The notes below the pieces were generated by a model. That model searched no databases. It saw only the letters and a program-made list of their open reading frames with translations, and had not been told where the DNA came from. A stretch of DNA of 64,000 nt from Lachnospiraceae bacterium. Lineage in GTDB: Bacteria; Bacillota; Clostridia; Lachnospirales; Lachnospiraceae. Location of the stretch: the NCBI GenBank assembly GCA_022510745.1, contig JAFLSY010000011.1, forward strand, positions 62,001-126,000, in the 5' to 3' direction. A program made the translations under genes and the position numbers. Below, piece after piece: positions 17,864 through 26,991 of the stretch (the stretch's first letter is position 1; every line of letters starts with the position of its first letter).

Positions 17864-17903
17864 GCGGGGCAGAGGTTTATTCCTCTGTCCCGCCATTTTT
17901 TTT
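17864..17903 (+). terminator. Convergent terminator shared by GH5 and yesN genes
   Basis: GCGGGGCAGAGG and CCTCTGTCCCGC form the stem. T-runs lie on the right for the plus strand and, via AAAAAA at 17858-17863, for the minus strand. The right arm is also coding sequence for the last residues of the minus-strand regulator. Confidence 0.85.
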
Positions 17904-19448
17904 ACGGAATTCTACGGGGCTTTCCCCCACATATTTCCTAAATTTTTTATGAAAATAATCCACATTGCGGTAGCCCACCCGTTCCGCGATTTCATAGACC
18001 TTAAATTTCTTTTGTAAAAGAAGCTGTTTGGAATGTTCTATCCGTATATGATCCACATAGGAGTTGAAGCTTTCACCCACTGTCTTATTGAAAATTTTTC
18101 CTAAATAAGCACTGTTGTAACCAAACAGGGGAGCAATCGCTTCCAGCTTGATATTGTTCTGATAGTTGTGGTCTATATAGTAGAGGATGTCATCCAGTAC
18201 GCTGTTGCGGTTAGGGTTGCCGGTAGCGCTCATGATCATTTCAAACTGCTCCGACAAAAACTGTATAATTTGGTATAAATACTGTTTATAAGCGATAAAC
18301 TCAATGGCTTTAGAATTAGTGGGAAAAGGAATCGTCACCGTGCTGTAGACCAGATTGATTTTTTCCTTGATACGCAGATATAAATCCGTCAAAAACAGTT
18401 GTACTTCTACAATGCCGTTTTCGACATGATAGAGATAATTTTCCAGTCTGCTCAAAGTCTCAGATACGTTTTTGCGGTTAAAAGTCTGTAGATAACCCAC
18501 CAGATTATCAGTGTATTCGGAAAGGGCTTCCGGCGTGAGCCGCTGCATGCTCTGCCCTAAAGCAGAAAGCTCTTCATAGCCTATAGTGTGTTGTCCCTGT
18601 TCACAAAAAAAGCGACGGATAATGAGCTTGCGGGCATCCTCGTAGGAGAGAGGGATATCATATGGTGCTTGTACAGGGCGTCCGTACGCCAGAAAAAACG
18701 TGTCCATGGGGCTGCCCGCCTGCGGGGGGGTTGCTCCGTGATAATGAGATAAAAAATCATTGAAGCGATTGAGTGCATAGGTGCCCTTTAGAAGAATAAT
18801 ATGTTTTCCGTCCTCTTCAAAATTGCTGAAGGTATGCTCTTCTCTGTTGGTGACTTTTAATAAATCTGCAAAACTGTAGGCCGGACTTTCCGAAGTCCGG
18901 CTGAAATTTTCACATATTACTACTTGATAAGCGTCCGCACGCAGTTCCAGATCCTCCATGTCTTCGGGGGATAATATGACGGGCGTGTCATATTGCCCTG
19001 TGACCAATTCGCGCAGAATGACATTGCGGGCTTTGCGTTTTAATAGTTCCATGCTGTCAGTACGGCGGTTTTCACGGTCTAAGGACTGCTTTATTTTTTG
19101 AACGGTTTCGAAAAGCCCGTCCTTATCAATGGGTTTGGTAAAGTAGGATTCCACACCGTAACGAATGGCCTCTTGGGCGTATTTAAAACTCGAATAGCCG
19201 CTTACAACAATAAAGCGGCCCTTAAAATTCTGCTCTCTGGCAGCTTTTATGACCTGCAATCCCTGTAATTTGGGCATACGGATATCCATCAGAGTCAAGT
19301 CCGGCTGCAGGGAAAGAAGCATCCGGAGAGCCTCCTCTCCGTCAGAAGCCTCCCCGCAAATGGAAAATCCCATGGCATTCCAGTCCATTATGGATTTTAG
19401 CCCGTCTCGTATAAACACATCGTCATCTACGATTAAAACAGAATACAT
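17877..19448 (-). CDS. YesN-type response regulator with AraC DNA-binding domain
   Basis: A 523-residue cytoplasmic regulator. The receiver domain (about 1-120) starts MYSVLIVDDDVFIRDG, with phospho-acceptor Asp in LTLMDIRMPKLQG. A long helical middle follows. The C-terminal AraC/XylS double helix-turn-helix (about 420-520) has FGYNSAYLGKIFNKTVGESFNSY and VGYRNVDYFHKKFRKYVGESP. The ATG at 19448 has GGGAG upstream and starts the receiver correctly. Its partner would be a YesM-type sensor kinase, but no kinase gene is next to it. It faces the glycan locus convergently and probably activates it in response to oligosaccharides. Confidence 0.93.
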   Translation of the reverse strand: MYSVLIVDDDVFIRDGLKSIMDWNAMGFSICGEASDGEEALRMLLSLQPDLTLMDIRMPKLQGLQVIKAAREQNFKGRFIVVSGYSSFKYAQEAIRYGVESYFTKPIDKDGLFETVQKIKQSLDRENRRTDSMELLKRKARNVILRELVTGQYDTPVILSPEDMEDLELRADAYQVVICENFSRTSESPAYSFADLLKVTNREEHTFSNFEEDGKHIILLKGTYALNRFNDFLSHYHGATPPQAGSPMDTFFLAYGRPVQAPYDIPLSYEDARKLIIRRFFCEQGQHTIGYEELSALGQSMQRLTPEALSEYTDNLVGYLQTFNRKNVSETLSRLENYLYHVENGIVEVQLFLTDLYLRIKEKINLVYSTVTIPFPTNSKAIEFIAYKQYLYQIIQFLSEQFEMIMSATGNPNRNSVLDDILYYIDHNYQNNIKLEAIAPLFGYNSAYLGKIFNKTVGESFNSYVDHIRIEHSKQLLLQKKFKVYEIAERVGYRNVDYFHKKFRKYVGESPVEFRKKNGGTEE

Positions 19449-19584
19449 AAGTTCTCCCGCTTCCCAAATTGGCAAATTGCATCTTCTTTAGTGTAGAAGT
19501 GTTTGAAAACTTTGTCAAGAAGTGTAATGTAAAAACTATACGGCGGACGGAAAATGTGATAATATAAACAGAAAGAAGGAAGGT

Positions 19585-21159
19585 ATGTATATGCTACGGG
19601 CAGCGGCGGTATTCAGTGACAATATGGTACTACAGCGGGACAAAAAAATCCGGGTGTTCGGCACGGGGAAGAGTGGCAGCAGGATACGGGTCACACTCCT
19701 TAATAAGACGGCGGAGACAGTCTGCAGCGAGGGAAAGTGGATAGTTTACTTACCGGAGTTTGAGGCTGTGGAAAGTGCCGTTATGGAAATTACGGACGGA
19801 AGCACAACCCTGCGTTTTAGCAATATCGCAATCGGTGAGGTATGGCTGGCAGGCGGGCAGTCCAATATGGAGCTGGAGTTGCAGAATGCGGACGGTGGGC
19901 AGGAGATACTGCAGAATTTTAACAGCAGCCGAAAAGTTTTGAGAGATGGAGCGGAAATGTCGGAAGCGATAAGACGGGTTCGCTTTTATTATACCCCCAA
20001 GGTGGCTTATGAGTGCGAGGCTCTGTGGGAAGCGGAGAAAAACTCCCGCTGGGAACTGTTCGGGAAAGAGGAGGCGGCCAAGTGGTCGGCAGTGGGCTTT
20101 TTCTATGCGGTTCGACTTGCTGAGAAACTGGGTGTGACCGTGGGTATTATCGGCTGTAACTGGGGCGGCACCTCCGCCAGTGCATGGATGAGCAGGGAGG
20201 CTCTTTTAGAGCAGGAAGCTACCAAAAGTTATGTGGAGGAATACGAGAACTCCGAATGGGTAAAGAAGTCCAGAGTGGAACAAATAAAGGACTACGACGA
20301 ATACGTGGAATATCATGCGGACTGGGAAAGACGGGCCGGAAAAATCTATGAGGAGAATCCCAGAGAGTCTTTTGACAGAGTACAGGAACTGGTGGGGCCG
20401 TGCAGGTATCCGGGCCCCATGAACTGTGCGAATTTTACCAGACCGGCCGGGCTTTATGAGGTCATGCTCAGAAAAATAGCACCCTATACCTTGAGAGGCT
20501 TTTTGTACTATCAGGGAGAGAGTGACGAACATAAGCCTAAGAGCTATTACGCGCTTCTGACCCGTATGATGCAACAATGGCGGGAGGATTTTCTGGATCA
20601 CGAACTGTTCTTTTTGCTGGTACAGCTTCCCATGCATCAATATGAAGGGACAGAAGATAACAAGAGCTGGTGTATGATCAGAGAGGCGCAGCTTAAGGCC
20701 TATGAGAATATCAAAAATACGGGACTGGCAGTGATCATCGACTGCGGGCAGTTCCATGAAATCCATCCCCGTAATAAGCAGCCGGTAGGAGAGAGGCTGG
20801 CGCTGCAGGCGCTCTGTCAGGTTTATCACAGGATAGGAGCAGAGGAAGCCTTTGGCCCGCTCTATCGGGATTTCCTGTATCGGGACGGCGGAATGGAAAT
20901 CTTCTTCCGCTATGCTAAGGAGGGATTTATAATAAAGGGAGCAGTTCCGACGGGCTTTGAAATTGCCGGAGAGGACGGCGTATTCTATCCGGCCGGGGCA
21001 GGTTTTACGGAAAGAGGGGATTCTGTCTTTTTAAAGGCTGCGCAGGTAGAGAGGCCGCTCATGGCAAGGTATCTCTGGACAAATTATGCGGAAGTGAATG
21101 TCTTTGGAAAGAACGGTCTGCCGGCAGCACCCTTCAGAACGCATTTGTTTGATGAATAA
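19585..21159 (+). CDS. Sialate O-acetylesterase-like SGNH esterase
   Basis: A 524-residue protein of the sialate O-acetylesterase/SASA family. The family start FSDNMVLQRDK, the nucleophile block LAGGQSNMELEL, IGCNWGGTSASAWMS and LYYQGESDE are all visible. The catalytic His is probably in EIHPRNKQPVG. No signal peptide is present, so it acts on imported sugars. In plant-glycan loci of Firmicutes this family commonly removes acetyl groups from hemicellulose fragments, and I favour that over sialic acid because no sialic acid genes are present. AAGGAAGG precedes the ATG; an ATG at 19591 is an alternative. Confidence 0.88.
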   Translation: MYMLRAAAVFSDNMVLQRDKKIRVFGTGKSGSRIRVTLLNKTAETVCSEGKWIVYLPEFEAVESAVMEITDGSTTLRFSNIAIGEVWLAGGQSNMELELQNADGGQEILQNFNSSRKVLRDGAEMSEAIRRVRFYYTPKVAYECEALWEAEKNSRWELFGKEEAAKWSAVGFFYAVRLAEKLGVTVGIIGCNWGGTSASAWMSREALLEQEATKSYVEEYENSEWVKKSRVEQIKDYDEYVEYHADWERRAGKIYEENPRESFDRVQELVGPCRYPGPMNCANFTRPAGLYEVMLRKIAPYTLRGFLYYQGESDEHKPKSYYALLTRMMQQWREDFLDHELFFLLVQLPMHQYEGTEDNKSWCMIREAQLKAYENIKNTGLAVIIDCGQFHEIHPRNKQPVGERLALQALCQVYHRIGAEEAFGPLYRDFLYRDGGMEIFFRYAKEGFIIKGAVPTGFEIAGEDGVFYPAGAGFTERGDSVFLKAAQVERPLMARYLWTNYAEVNVFGKNGLPAAPFRTHLFDE

Positions 21160-21189
21160 AGGCAGGATTGCCGATGACAGAGGAGCAGC

Positions 21190-22134
21190 ATGAATTATAT
21201 CGTATTAGACTTGGAATGGAATCAAAGCAGCAGAAAAGAAGAAGCAGACAGCGGACTGCATTTTGAGATCATCGAAATCGGAGCAGTCTGCTTAAACGAC
21301 AGCAAGGTGATGGTCGGCGAATTCAGCCGGCTCGTCAAACCTCAGATTTATCATGAGCTGCATAAGATCACCAGCAGGATCATTCATCTGCAGATGCAGG
21401 AGTTAGAGCATGGGCAGCCATTTCCTGAGGTGTTTAAGGATTTCCTTACATGGTGCGGAGAGGATTATATATTCTGTACATGGGGACCCTTGGATTTGGC
21501 CGAACTGCAGGAAAATATGCGCTATTACGGGATGGAGTCTTTAGCCAAGGGGCCGATTCCCTTTTTGGATATCCAGAAGCTTTTCAGCATTGCATTTGAA
21601 GACGGGAAAAGCAGGCGGGCCTTAGAATATGCGGTGGACTTTTTGGAGCTGGAAAAGGATATCCCTTTTCATCGGGCGTTCAGTGATGCTTACTACGCCG
21701 GCAAGGTGTTGGCGGCTATTCCGGAGAAGGTCTGTTCCAATCTTTCCTACGACCTTTTTAATCCGCCTAAAAGCCGGAAGGAAGAAGTTAAGGTTGTTTT
21801 TGATACCTATGCAAAATATATTTCGCGGGTGTTTCCAGACAAGGCGGCACTTTTAGCAGATAAAGAGGTGATCAGCAGTAAGTGCTATATCTGCCATAAG
21901 AATTTAAAGAAAAGAATCCGCTGGTTTACTCCCAACGGCAAGCATTACTACTGTGTGGCCCATTGTGATGTGCACGGGCTGATGAAAGGTAAAATCCGAG
22001 TCCGCAAGGCTGTGGGAGAAGAAGTTTACGCGGTCAAGACCACCAAATTCATCGGAGAAGAGGAGTTTGAGAGCATCAAGGAACGCAGAGAGCATGCAAG
22101 AGAGCAGCGTAAAAAAAGAAAAAGAAGAAAATAG
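21190..22134 (+). CDS. DnaQ-like 3'-5' exonuclease with C-terminal Cys/His and basic tail
   Basis: A 314-residue protein. Residues 1-180 form a DEDDh exonuclease: D and E in IVLDLEWN, then FEIIEIGAV, a WGPLDLAEL segment with the second Asp, and H-x4-D in HRAFSDAYYAGK. After this is a Cys/His cluster (CYICH...YYCVAHCDVHG) that looks like a small zinc site, then a highly basic tail rich in K and R. The closest named relative I can offer is KapD-type. It follows the SGNH gene by about 30 bases and precedes the GH26-like gene by 12, so it is embedded in the glycan unit without an obvious functional link. Confidence 0.82.
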   Translation: MNYIVLDLEWNQSSRKEEADSGLHFEIIEIGAVCLNDSKVMVGEFSRLVKPQIYHELHKITSRIIHLQMQELEHGQPFPEVFKDFLTWCGEDYIFCTWGPLDLAELQENMRYYGMESLAKGPIPFLDIQKLFSIAFEDGKSRRALEYAVDFLELEKDIPFHRAFSDAYYAGKVLAAIPEKVCSNLSYDLFNPPKSRKEEVKVVFDTYAKYISRVFPDKAALLADKEVISSKCYICHKNLKKRIRWFTPNGKHYYCVAHCDVHGLMKGKIRVRKAVGEEVYAVKTTKFIGEEEFESIKERREHAREQRKKRKRRK

Positions 22135-22146
22135 GAGGAAGGAAAA

Positions 22147-23586
22147 GTGAACAAACTGACAGGAGTACGGCTGACGCCGGCAAAATGCGCGGTAGATTTA
22201 GGAGACGGCAGCGAAAGAGGGTTTTATGTAAACCAAGATTATATTCTTCAAAAAATGCACAGACCTCACCGAGGCGTCAATCTGATGTACTGCTATTATC
22301 CCTTGGATGAAACCTGGCCTGTGCGGGCGCAGGATGCCTATGCGGACAAGGAGGTTTCGTTTGCCTGGGATTATCCTTATGACAATTATTTTCCCTATCT
22401 GGGAGGCTTAGGCGGCAGCAGGGATGGCGAGCCCTTTACCTGTATGCGGGATGTGAGACGGCATGGGCAGGACGTGGTGCTGACCCTGACCTGTGATCCC
22501 CATGTGGACGATGAGAAGATTATTGCCATCGCCAAGGATCTGCGTACTTTCGGCAGAATGATGCTGCGTTTAAATCACGAGGCTACGGGCGATTGGTTCT
22601 CTTTTAATAAGAGAGCGTCCTACCAGGAAGTAGCGGATTTCTTTGTTAGATTTCACAAGATTGTGAAAGAATATGCACCCAATGTCAAGACCATTCTCTG
22701 CATTGGCGGCGTGGAGGATGTAAACTCGGAAAAGATTACCAAGGAGGAAGAATTTGCCGAGGCTGTAAGGACGACGGATATTTGGTCTGTGGATAAGTAT
22801 ATGGCACTGAACTGGGGCTGGCCTTATGAGGTGGCGGAAAAGGACAACAGCCAGCACAAAAAAGAAGATTCCGCCTATGTCTATGAAATGACAAAGCGCA
22901 GCTGCAAGCGCTATCAGGAGCTGTGCGGCGGAGAGAAGAAGCCCATGCTCATGTCTGAAATGAATGCGGACGGCGATGTGACCGGTCCATTCGATCAGGT
23001 GAAGATGGTACAGGAGTTCTGCCAATTGATAAAAGAAGATCCGGAAAGATGGTTCAGCGGATTCACCTTCTATCAGTTCAGGGACGATGGCAGACTGGGA
23101 CTGGAGATTACCGACCCCAACAATCCGGAAGTGGGTATTGAACAGCCTCTCTTAGCAGCATACAGGGATATTATCAATGACGATTTCTTTAAACCGGGCA
23201 TGGAGCCTGCAGGCGATAAGGAACTGCCCGTTACCCTGCGCTGGGGCGGTGCCGAGGATGCGGAAGGTCTATGCATGGAGCTTGTATTTGAGGGCAATCC
23301 GGTATTTGCGGAAGCGAACTTTAAGGGTGCGCTTGCTGAGGCCAATCTGATGTTGGAAATAAACGGCAGATGGTTTTACAAAGCCCCGGGGGTTACTTTT
23401 GTGGATTTCATGCCTGCATTCTTCGAGCAGAAGTTAAGCGCTCCCTGCAGCATGAAGCTGCATATCTTTGCACCTCCGGCAACCGGTGAGAACGACCCTT
23501 CCCAGGGCGAGGACTGGCAGGAGAACTACTACTATACCTTAACGGAACTGCCGGATATCCGCCTGCGTTTTGAGCCGATCATGTAA
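22147..23586 (+). CDS. TIM-barrel glycoside hydrolase-like protein (GH26-like)
   Basis: A 479-residue protein without a signal peptide. The segment MLRLNHEATGDWFSFN (E145) resembles the GH26 acid/base motif. E271 in LMSEMNADGD sits where a nucleophile would be, at the end of a later strand. WFSGFTFYQFRDDGRLGLE fits a barrel C-terminus, and about 100 residues of beta-rich sequence follow. The start is GTG at 22147 with AGGAGG upstream. The family assignment is by motif resemblance only. Its position at the end of the hemicellulose genes supports a carbohydrate role. Its final Met and stop lie in sequence shared with a duplicated downstream gene. Confidence 0.6.
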   Translation: MNKLTGVRLTPAKCAVDLGDGSERGFYVNQDYILQKMHRPHRGVNLMYCYYPLDETWPVRAQDAYADKEVSFAWDYPYDNYFPYLGGLGGSRDGEPFTCMRDVRRHGQDVVLTLTCDPHVDDEKIIAIAKDLRTFGRMMLRLNHEATGDWFSFNKRASYQEVADFFVRFHKIVKEYAPNVKTILCIGGVEDVNSEKITKEEEFAEAVRTTDIWSVDKYMALNWGWPYEVAEKDNSQHKKEDSAYVYEMTKRSCKRYQELCGGEKKPMLMSEMNADGDVTGPFDQVKMVQEFCQLIKEDPERWFSGFTFYQFRDDGRLGLEITDPNNPEVGIEQPLLAAYRDIINDDFFKPGMEPAGDKELPVTLRWGGAEDAEGLCMELVFEGNPVFAEANFKGALAEANLMLEINGRWFYKAPGVTFVDFMPAFFEQKLSAPCSMKLHIFAPPATGENDPSQGEDWQENYYYTLTELPDIRLRFEPIM

Positions 23587-24056
23587 GATGGTATCATTTG
23601 GTCATATATTATGTGTGGGTGACTTTCTTTACCGTGATGATACTGGTACCGTTTTGTGGCGGAATAGGTAGTCAAGTTGTTGCGTTTTATAAACTGCATA
23701 CGAGGTATAATTATGTGCATAATGATGGTAATCGAGATGAACTGAGCAAGGACCTGCCGGATGGGGAGTATATTTTTGGGTATGAGATCTTAAGGTCTAT
23801 AAAACCCGGAAAGTTGGTGAATGAGGTCATCCCCGAAATTATAGAATACCAGCGGGGGGTTCAACAGCGGATACCGCATTCATCTTTTGAGGGTTATAAT
23901 CTCGATGCGGATTTTAAACTGGAATATGACGTTGAAAATGATAAATTCCTGCTGCGGCTGGATAGAGAAATAGCCGGAGAAATTCTGGTAGAGAATACAT
24001 GGTTTTTCAAACAGCTTTATTTTCACTATTATCGTGATGTACTGGTAAAAGAATAA
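23579..24056 (+). pseudogene. 5'-truncated copy of the membrane protein gene at 24253
   Basis: From CATGTAAGATGGTATCAT (23580 on) the DNA matches 24367 onward of the intact paralogue and continues to the same C-terminus (ending YYRDVLVK). About 115 bases encoding the start and the first helix are missing, and the homologous sequence begins exactly at the stop codon of the GH26-like gene. The remaining reading frame could still give a 152-residue product from an internal start, but no good ribosome site is seen. Confidence 0.8.
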
Positions 24057-24089
24057 AAAGATATCATAAAGAATTAATTTTAGTTATGC

Positions 24090-24124
24090 AAAGGCGTCGC
24101 TTTAAAATGAAGCGACGCCTTTCT
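24090..24124 (+). terminator. Terminator after the truncated copy
   Basis: AAAGGCGTCGCTT and AAGCGACGCCTTT form a long stem around TAAAATG. The trailing T-run is short (TTTCT). Confidence 0.75.
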
Positions 24125-24252
24125 ATATAGTATATGTAACATCATAGTAGTAAGGAGCATAATAATGCTTTTAATGTAAGATTTGTGAAAGGTTTTTTGT
24201 GAAAACATATGATACAATAAAACAAAAAATTCATTAATATAGTGCAAAAGAT

Positions 24253-24837
24253 ATGGATAATTTGGCATTTATCCCGTTAGGCGTGTTATTATTTCTGTTT
24301 ATCAGAATGTCGGCAAAACGGGCGGTATTTTATAAACATCAATCAGGCAAAAAAGAGCTGATAGACCATGTAAGATGGTATCATTATGTCATATATTATG
24401 TGTGGGTGTCTGCTTTTACTTTAGTAATACTGATACCTTTTTTTCCCAGAATTAATGAGCAGATTGCTGCATTTTATGCCTTACATACAGGGCATAGGTT
24501 TGTGTACACGAGTGACAACGGAAAAATGGGCAAGGATTTGCCGGACGGGGAATTTCTTACAGGGTATGAGACCTTAAGAAATATAAATTCGGATGAGTTA
24601 ATAAATGAGATTATTCCCTCAATCATAGAATATCAGCGTGGATTTCAACAGCAAGTACCGCATTCTGCTTTTGAAGGATATAATCTCAGTAGGGATTTTA
24701 CGCTGGAATATGATACTGAAAATGATAAATTCCTACTGTGGCTGGATAGGGAAATAGCCGGAGAAATTCTGGTAGAGAACACATGGTTTTTTAAACGATT
24801 ATATTTTCACTATTATCGTGATGTGCTGGTAAAATAA
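24253..24837 (+). CDS. Small membrane protein of unknown function, intact paralogue
   Basis: A 194-residue protein with an N-terminal helix (about 4-20), a basic loop, a second helix (about 42-62, YYVWVSAFTLVILIPFF) and a soluble C-terminal domain rich in acidic and aromatic residues. I do not recognise it. The C-terminal domain is strongly conserved with the truncated upstream copy (LDREIAGEILVENTWFFK in both), so it is the constrained part. It is followed after 17 bases by a secreted protein gene and probably cotranscribed with it. Confidence 0.65.
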   Translation: MDNLAFIPLGVLLFLFIRMSAKRAVFYKHQSGKKELIDHVRWYHYVIYYVWVSAFTLVILIPFFPRINEQIAAFYALHTGHRFVYTSDNGKMGKDLPDGEFLTGYETLRNINSDELINEIIPSIIEYQRGFQQQVPHSAFEGYNLSRDFTLEYDTENDKFLLWLDREIAGEILVENTWFFKRLYFHYYRDVLVK

Positions 24838-24854
24838 TTAAAGGAGGAAAGAAA

Positions 24855-25940
24855 ATGAAAGGATTCAGTAAAAGATGTTTTAAAAAGGTACTTGCGGCAG
24901 CTATGGCAGTATGCCTGCTGACTGTAAATTCAATGGCGGCATATGCACAAACCAATACAGGTATTACGGATCAACAGCTTTCAGATATGCTGGCCGCTGT
25001 ACAGGAAATGACGGCTAATTTGGAGGAATTAGGATTTACCATGGAGGATGTGGTGGATTTGTTTTCTATATCAGGGAATGTAGCGGAACAAGATATACAA
25101 CTGATGTATGAAATGATAGAACTTCAAAACACGGTTCCCATGGCATTATATGATTATGATGGCAATCCGCCTGCAGACCAAGCAGAACAAAACAGGAGGT
25201 TATGCAATGTGTATTCCATAGCACGAAATAATCCGTCAAGATATTATGAAGGAACCATTAATGATGCTAATGAATTTGGTGATTATGTTGCATATCTCTA
25301 TATATCGCATTATATTGATGGGCCGGGAAGAGCACCCACTGCAAATGATCTGCCATACATAATATCATCCAGTGATATTGCTGCATATAGGACATTTTTA
25401 AATTCTGCCAATCTGATGACACTTTTTTCTGCGCTTACATCTTTTGGGTCTGCATGCTATGGTGATTTTGATTATGCAACAACAGTAGGAAATATCAGCA
25501 ATATAAATTCTGTGGTGTTGGATAGAATTGCACTACTTTATGCAGCCAGTAATGGACTATACGATATTGATACCACAATTGATGCGTTCGGAGTGATTTG
25601 CAAGAAAGTAATTTGGTATTATAATCAGTGTTACGCAGATGATGTAAATTCGGATACATTTCAGAAAGACATGGAGAACTATGTGAAAGCAGAATTGAGT
25701 GCATTGGATTTCTATAATGATTTTGATGAAGATTTTGTTTCAACGCTGGTGGGTATTGCCATATCCGTGACATGGAGTATCGTAACAAATTCTTTGTCAG
25801 TTTTAGGCGTTTTTATTGCAGCGCTACCTCTTTTTGTATATGCGTTTTCAAGTCTTATGGAAGTGGCAGTTTTAGTAAATCTGGGATATTCATTTAGCGG
25901 AAGATATGCTATACGAACAGGTATATATTTGGATTTTTAG
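24855..25940 (+). CDS. Secreted/membrane protein of unknown function
   Basis: A 361-residue protein with a clear Sec signal peptide (MKGFSKRCFKKVLAAAMAVCLL..., cleavage near AYAQ). A helical ectodomain follows, then two hydrophobic stretches near the C-terminus (about 288-345) that may be transmembrane. I recognise no family. AGGAGG lies upstream, and the gene follows the small membrane protein gene closely. A strong terminator follows. The AT-rich, compact two-gene arrangement suggests an accessory surface function, but nothing defines it. Confidence 0.65.
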   Translation: MKGFSKRCFKKVLAAAMAVCLLTVNSMAAYAQTNTGITDQQLSDMLAAVQEMTANLEELGFTMEDVVDLFSISGNVAEQDIQLMYEMIELQNTVPMALYDYDGNPPADQAEQNRRLCNVYSIARNNPSRYYEGTINDANEFGDYVAYLYISHYIDGPGRAPTANDLPYIISSSDIAAYRTFLNSANLMTLFSALTSFGSACYGDFDYATTVGNISNINSVVLDRIALLYAASNGLYDIDTTIDAFGVICKKVIWYYNQCYADDVNSDTFQKDMENYVKAELSALDFYNDFDEDFVSTLVGIAISVTWSIVTNSLSVLGVFIAALPLFVYAFSSLMEVAVLVNLGYSFSGRYAIRTGIYLDF

Positions 25941-25973
25941 AAGAGAATATGCATAATGAAATATGTTTATACT

Positions 25974-26015
25974 AAAAAGGCTGTCGCACTAAATTATTAG
26001 TGCGACAGCCTTTTT
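25974..26015 (+). terminator. Strong bidirectional terminator
   Basis: AAAAAGGCTGTCGCACTAA and TTAGTGCGACAGCCTTTTT form a near-perfect palindrome with A and T flanks, usable from both sides. Confidence 0.92.
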
Positions 26016-26120
26016 GCTTCTGTTCATAAGTTACTTTCTTATCAATATCCGTTTGAAATGATCTTTTACTCAATATATAAGTCCTCTCGAGTTTTTAGAT
26101 ACAGACTGTCTGTTTCTGTT

Positions 26121-26933
26121 TCACACTTTAAATTCGTTGTGCAGCCTACCCAATACATTATCTAATAACTCAGCAAAATTATTTGCAAACTCTCCATACT
26201 GCGTTTTCAAATAGTCTCTTGTTTGCTTCATTAGATCAGCAAACTGCACCGGCTGTCTATTGTTTTCCACTTTTTCTTTCAATTTTTCCATCTGCGCCTG
26301 ATGTTGTGCTTCTGCCGCATATGCGTCGCGCTTTTCTCTCGCCGTCTCCCACATATCCTGTGTTCTCTGAATTCCCGCATACATGGCATCCCTATCTTCA
26401 TTCACAAATCTCAAATATGCTTGCGTATATGATACATGGAAATCAAAGGCGGCATCTAATGCAGCGATTTCCTCTTCTTCGGTGGCCCGTCGATACCCAA
26501 ACTCCGCGTTCCCGTCAGCAATATATATTTCCCTCGTTCCATCCGCATAGCCTCTTTTAATCTCATCATACATATCAGCATATACAGAAAGAGCATTCTT
26601 TGCAAAACCTTCTGCCTTCATATCGCTGCTTTTGGTTTCCGAATTTAACCTTGTATATCGATGATGAAAATCTGTTTCTATGGAGCCCACAACATCAATC
26701 TGCGCCTTTGATAATATACTTCTATACTGCTCCGCTTTTTCCACTCCCATTGTATTTGATGGGGCATTTTGCTTTAGTTTTTCCAGACCCTCCCGCGAAA
26801 TAGTCACCGAGTATGCCTGCTCCTTACCTGCTTCCTTTTCCGAAAACTCATTATTTGCAGAGGTATTCCCAAACAAAAAATGATGGTTAAGTATGTTCAT
26901 CATGCTATTATTTGCAGAAATAGTTAAACCCAT
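26121..26933 (-). CDS. Hypothetical cytoplasmic helical protein
   Basis: About 270 residues, mostly charged and helical, with no signal peptide or membrane segment. The N-terminus is MGLTISANNSMMNILNHHFL. An SVTISREGLEKL segment resembles N-terminal parts of other Lachnospiraceae hypotheticals, and a coiled-coil-like stretch (EAQHQAQMEKLKEKVENN) lies near the C-terminus. The start at 26933 has AGGAGGG seven bases upstream, better than the earlier in-frame ATG. I do not assign a function. Confidence 0.6.
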   Translation of the reverse strand: MGLTISANNSMMNILNHHFLFGNTSANNEFSEKEAGKEQAYSVTISREGLEKLKQNAPSNTMGVEKAEQYRSILSKAQIDVVGSIETDFHHRYTRLNSETKSSDMKAEGFAKNALSVYADMYDEIKRGYADGTREIYIADGNAEFGYRRATEEEEIAALDAAFDFHVSYTQAYLRFVNEDRDAMYAGIQRTQDMWETAREKRDAYAAEAQHQAQMEKLKEKVENNRQPVQFADLMKQTRDYLKTQYGEFANNFAELLDNVLGRLHNEFKV

Positions 26934-26991
26934 ATCAATACCCTCCTGTTTCTTCCTATAGAATAAACAATACATTTTTCTAAGTCAATTC

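Noticed and set aside
19585-21159. Sialic acid catabolism
   Set aside because: The SGNH family name suggests it, but no nanA, nanE, nanK or sialidase gene is nearby. The plant-glycan context fits better.
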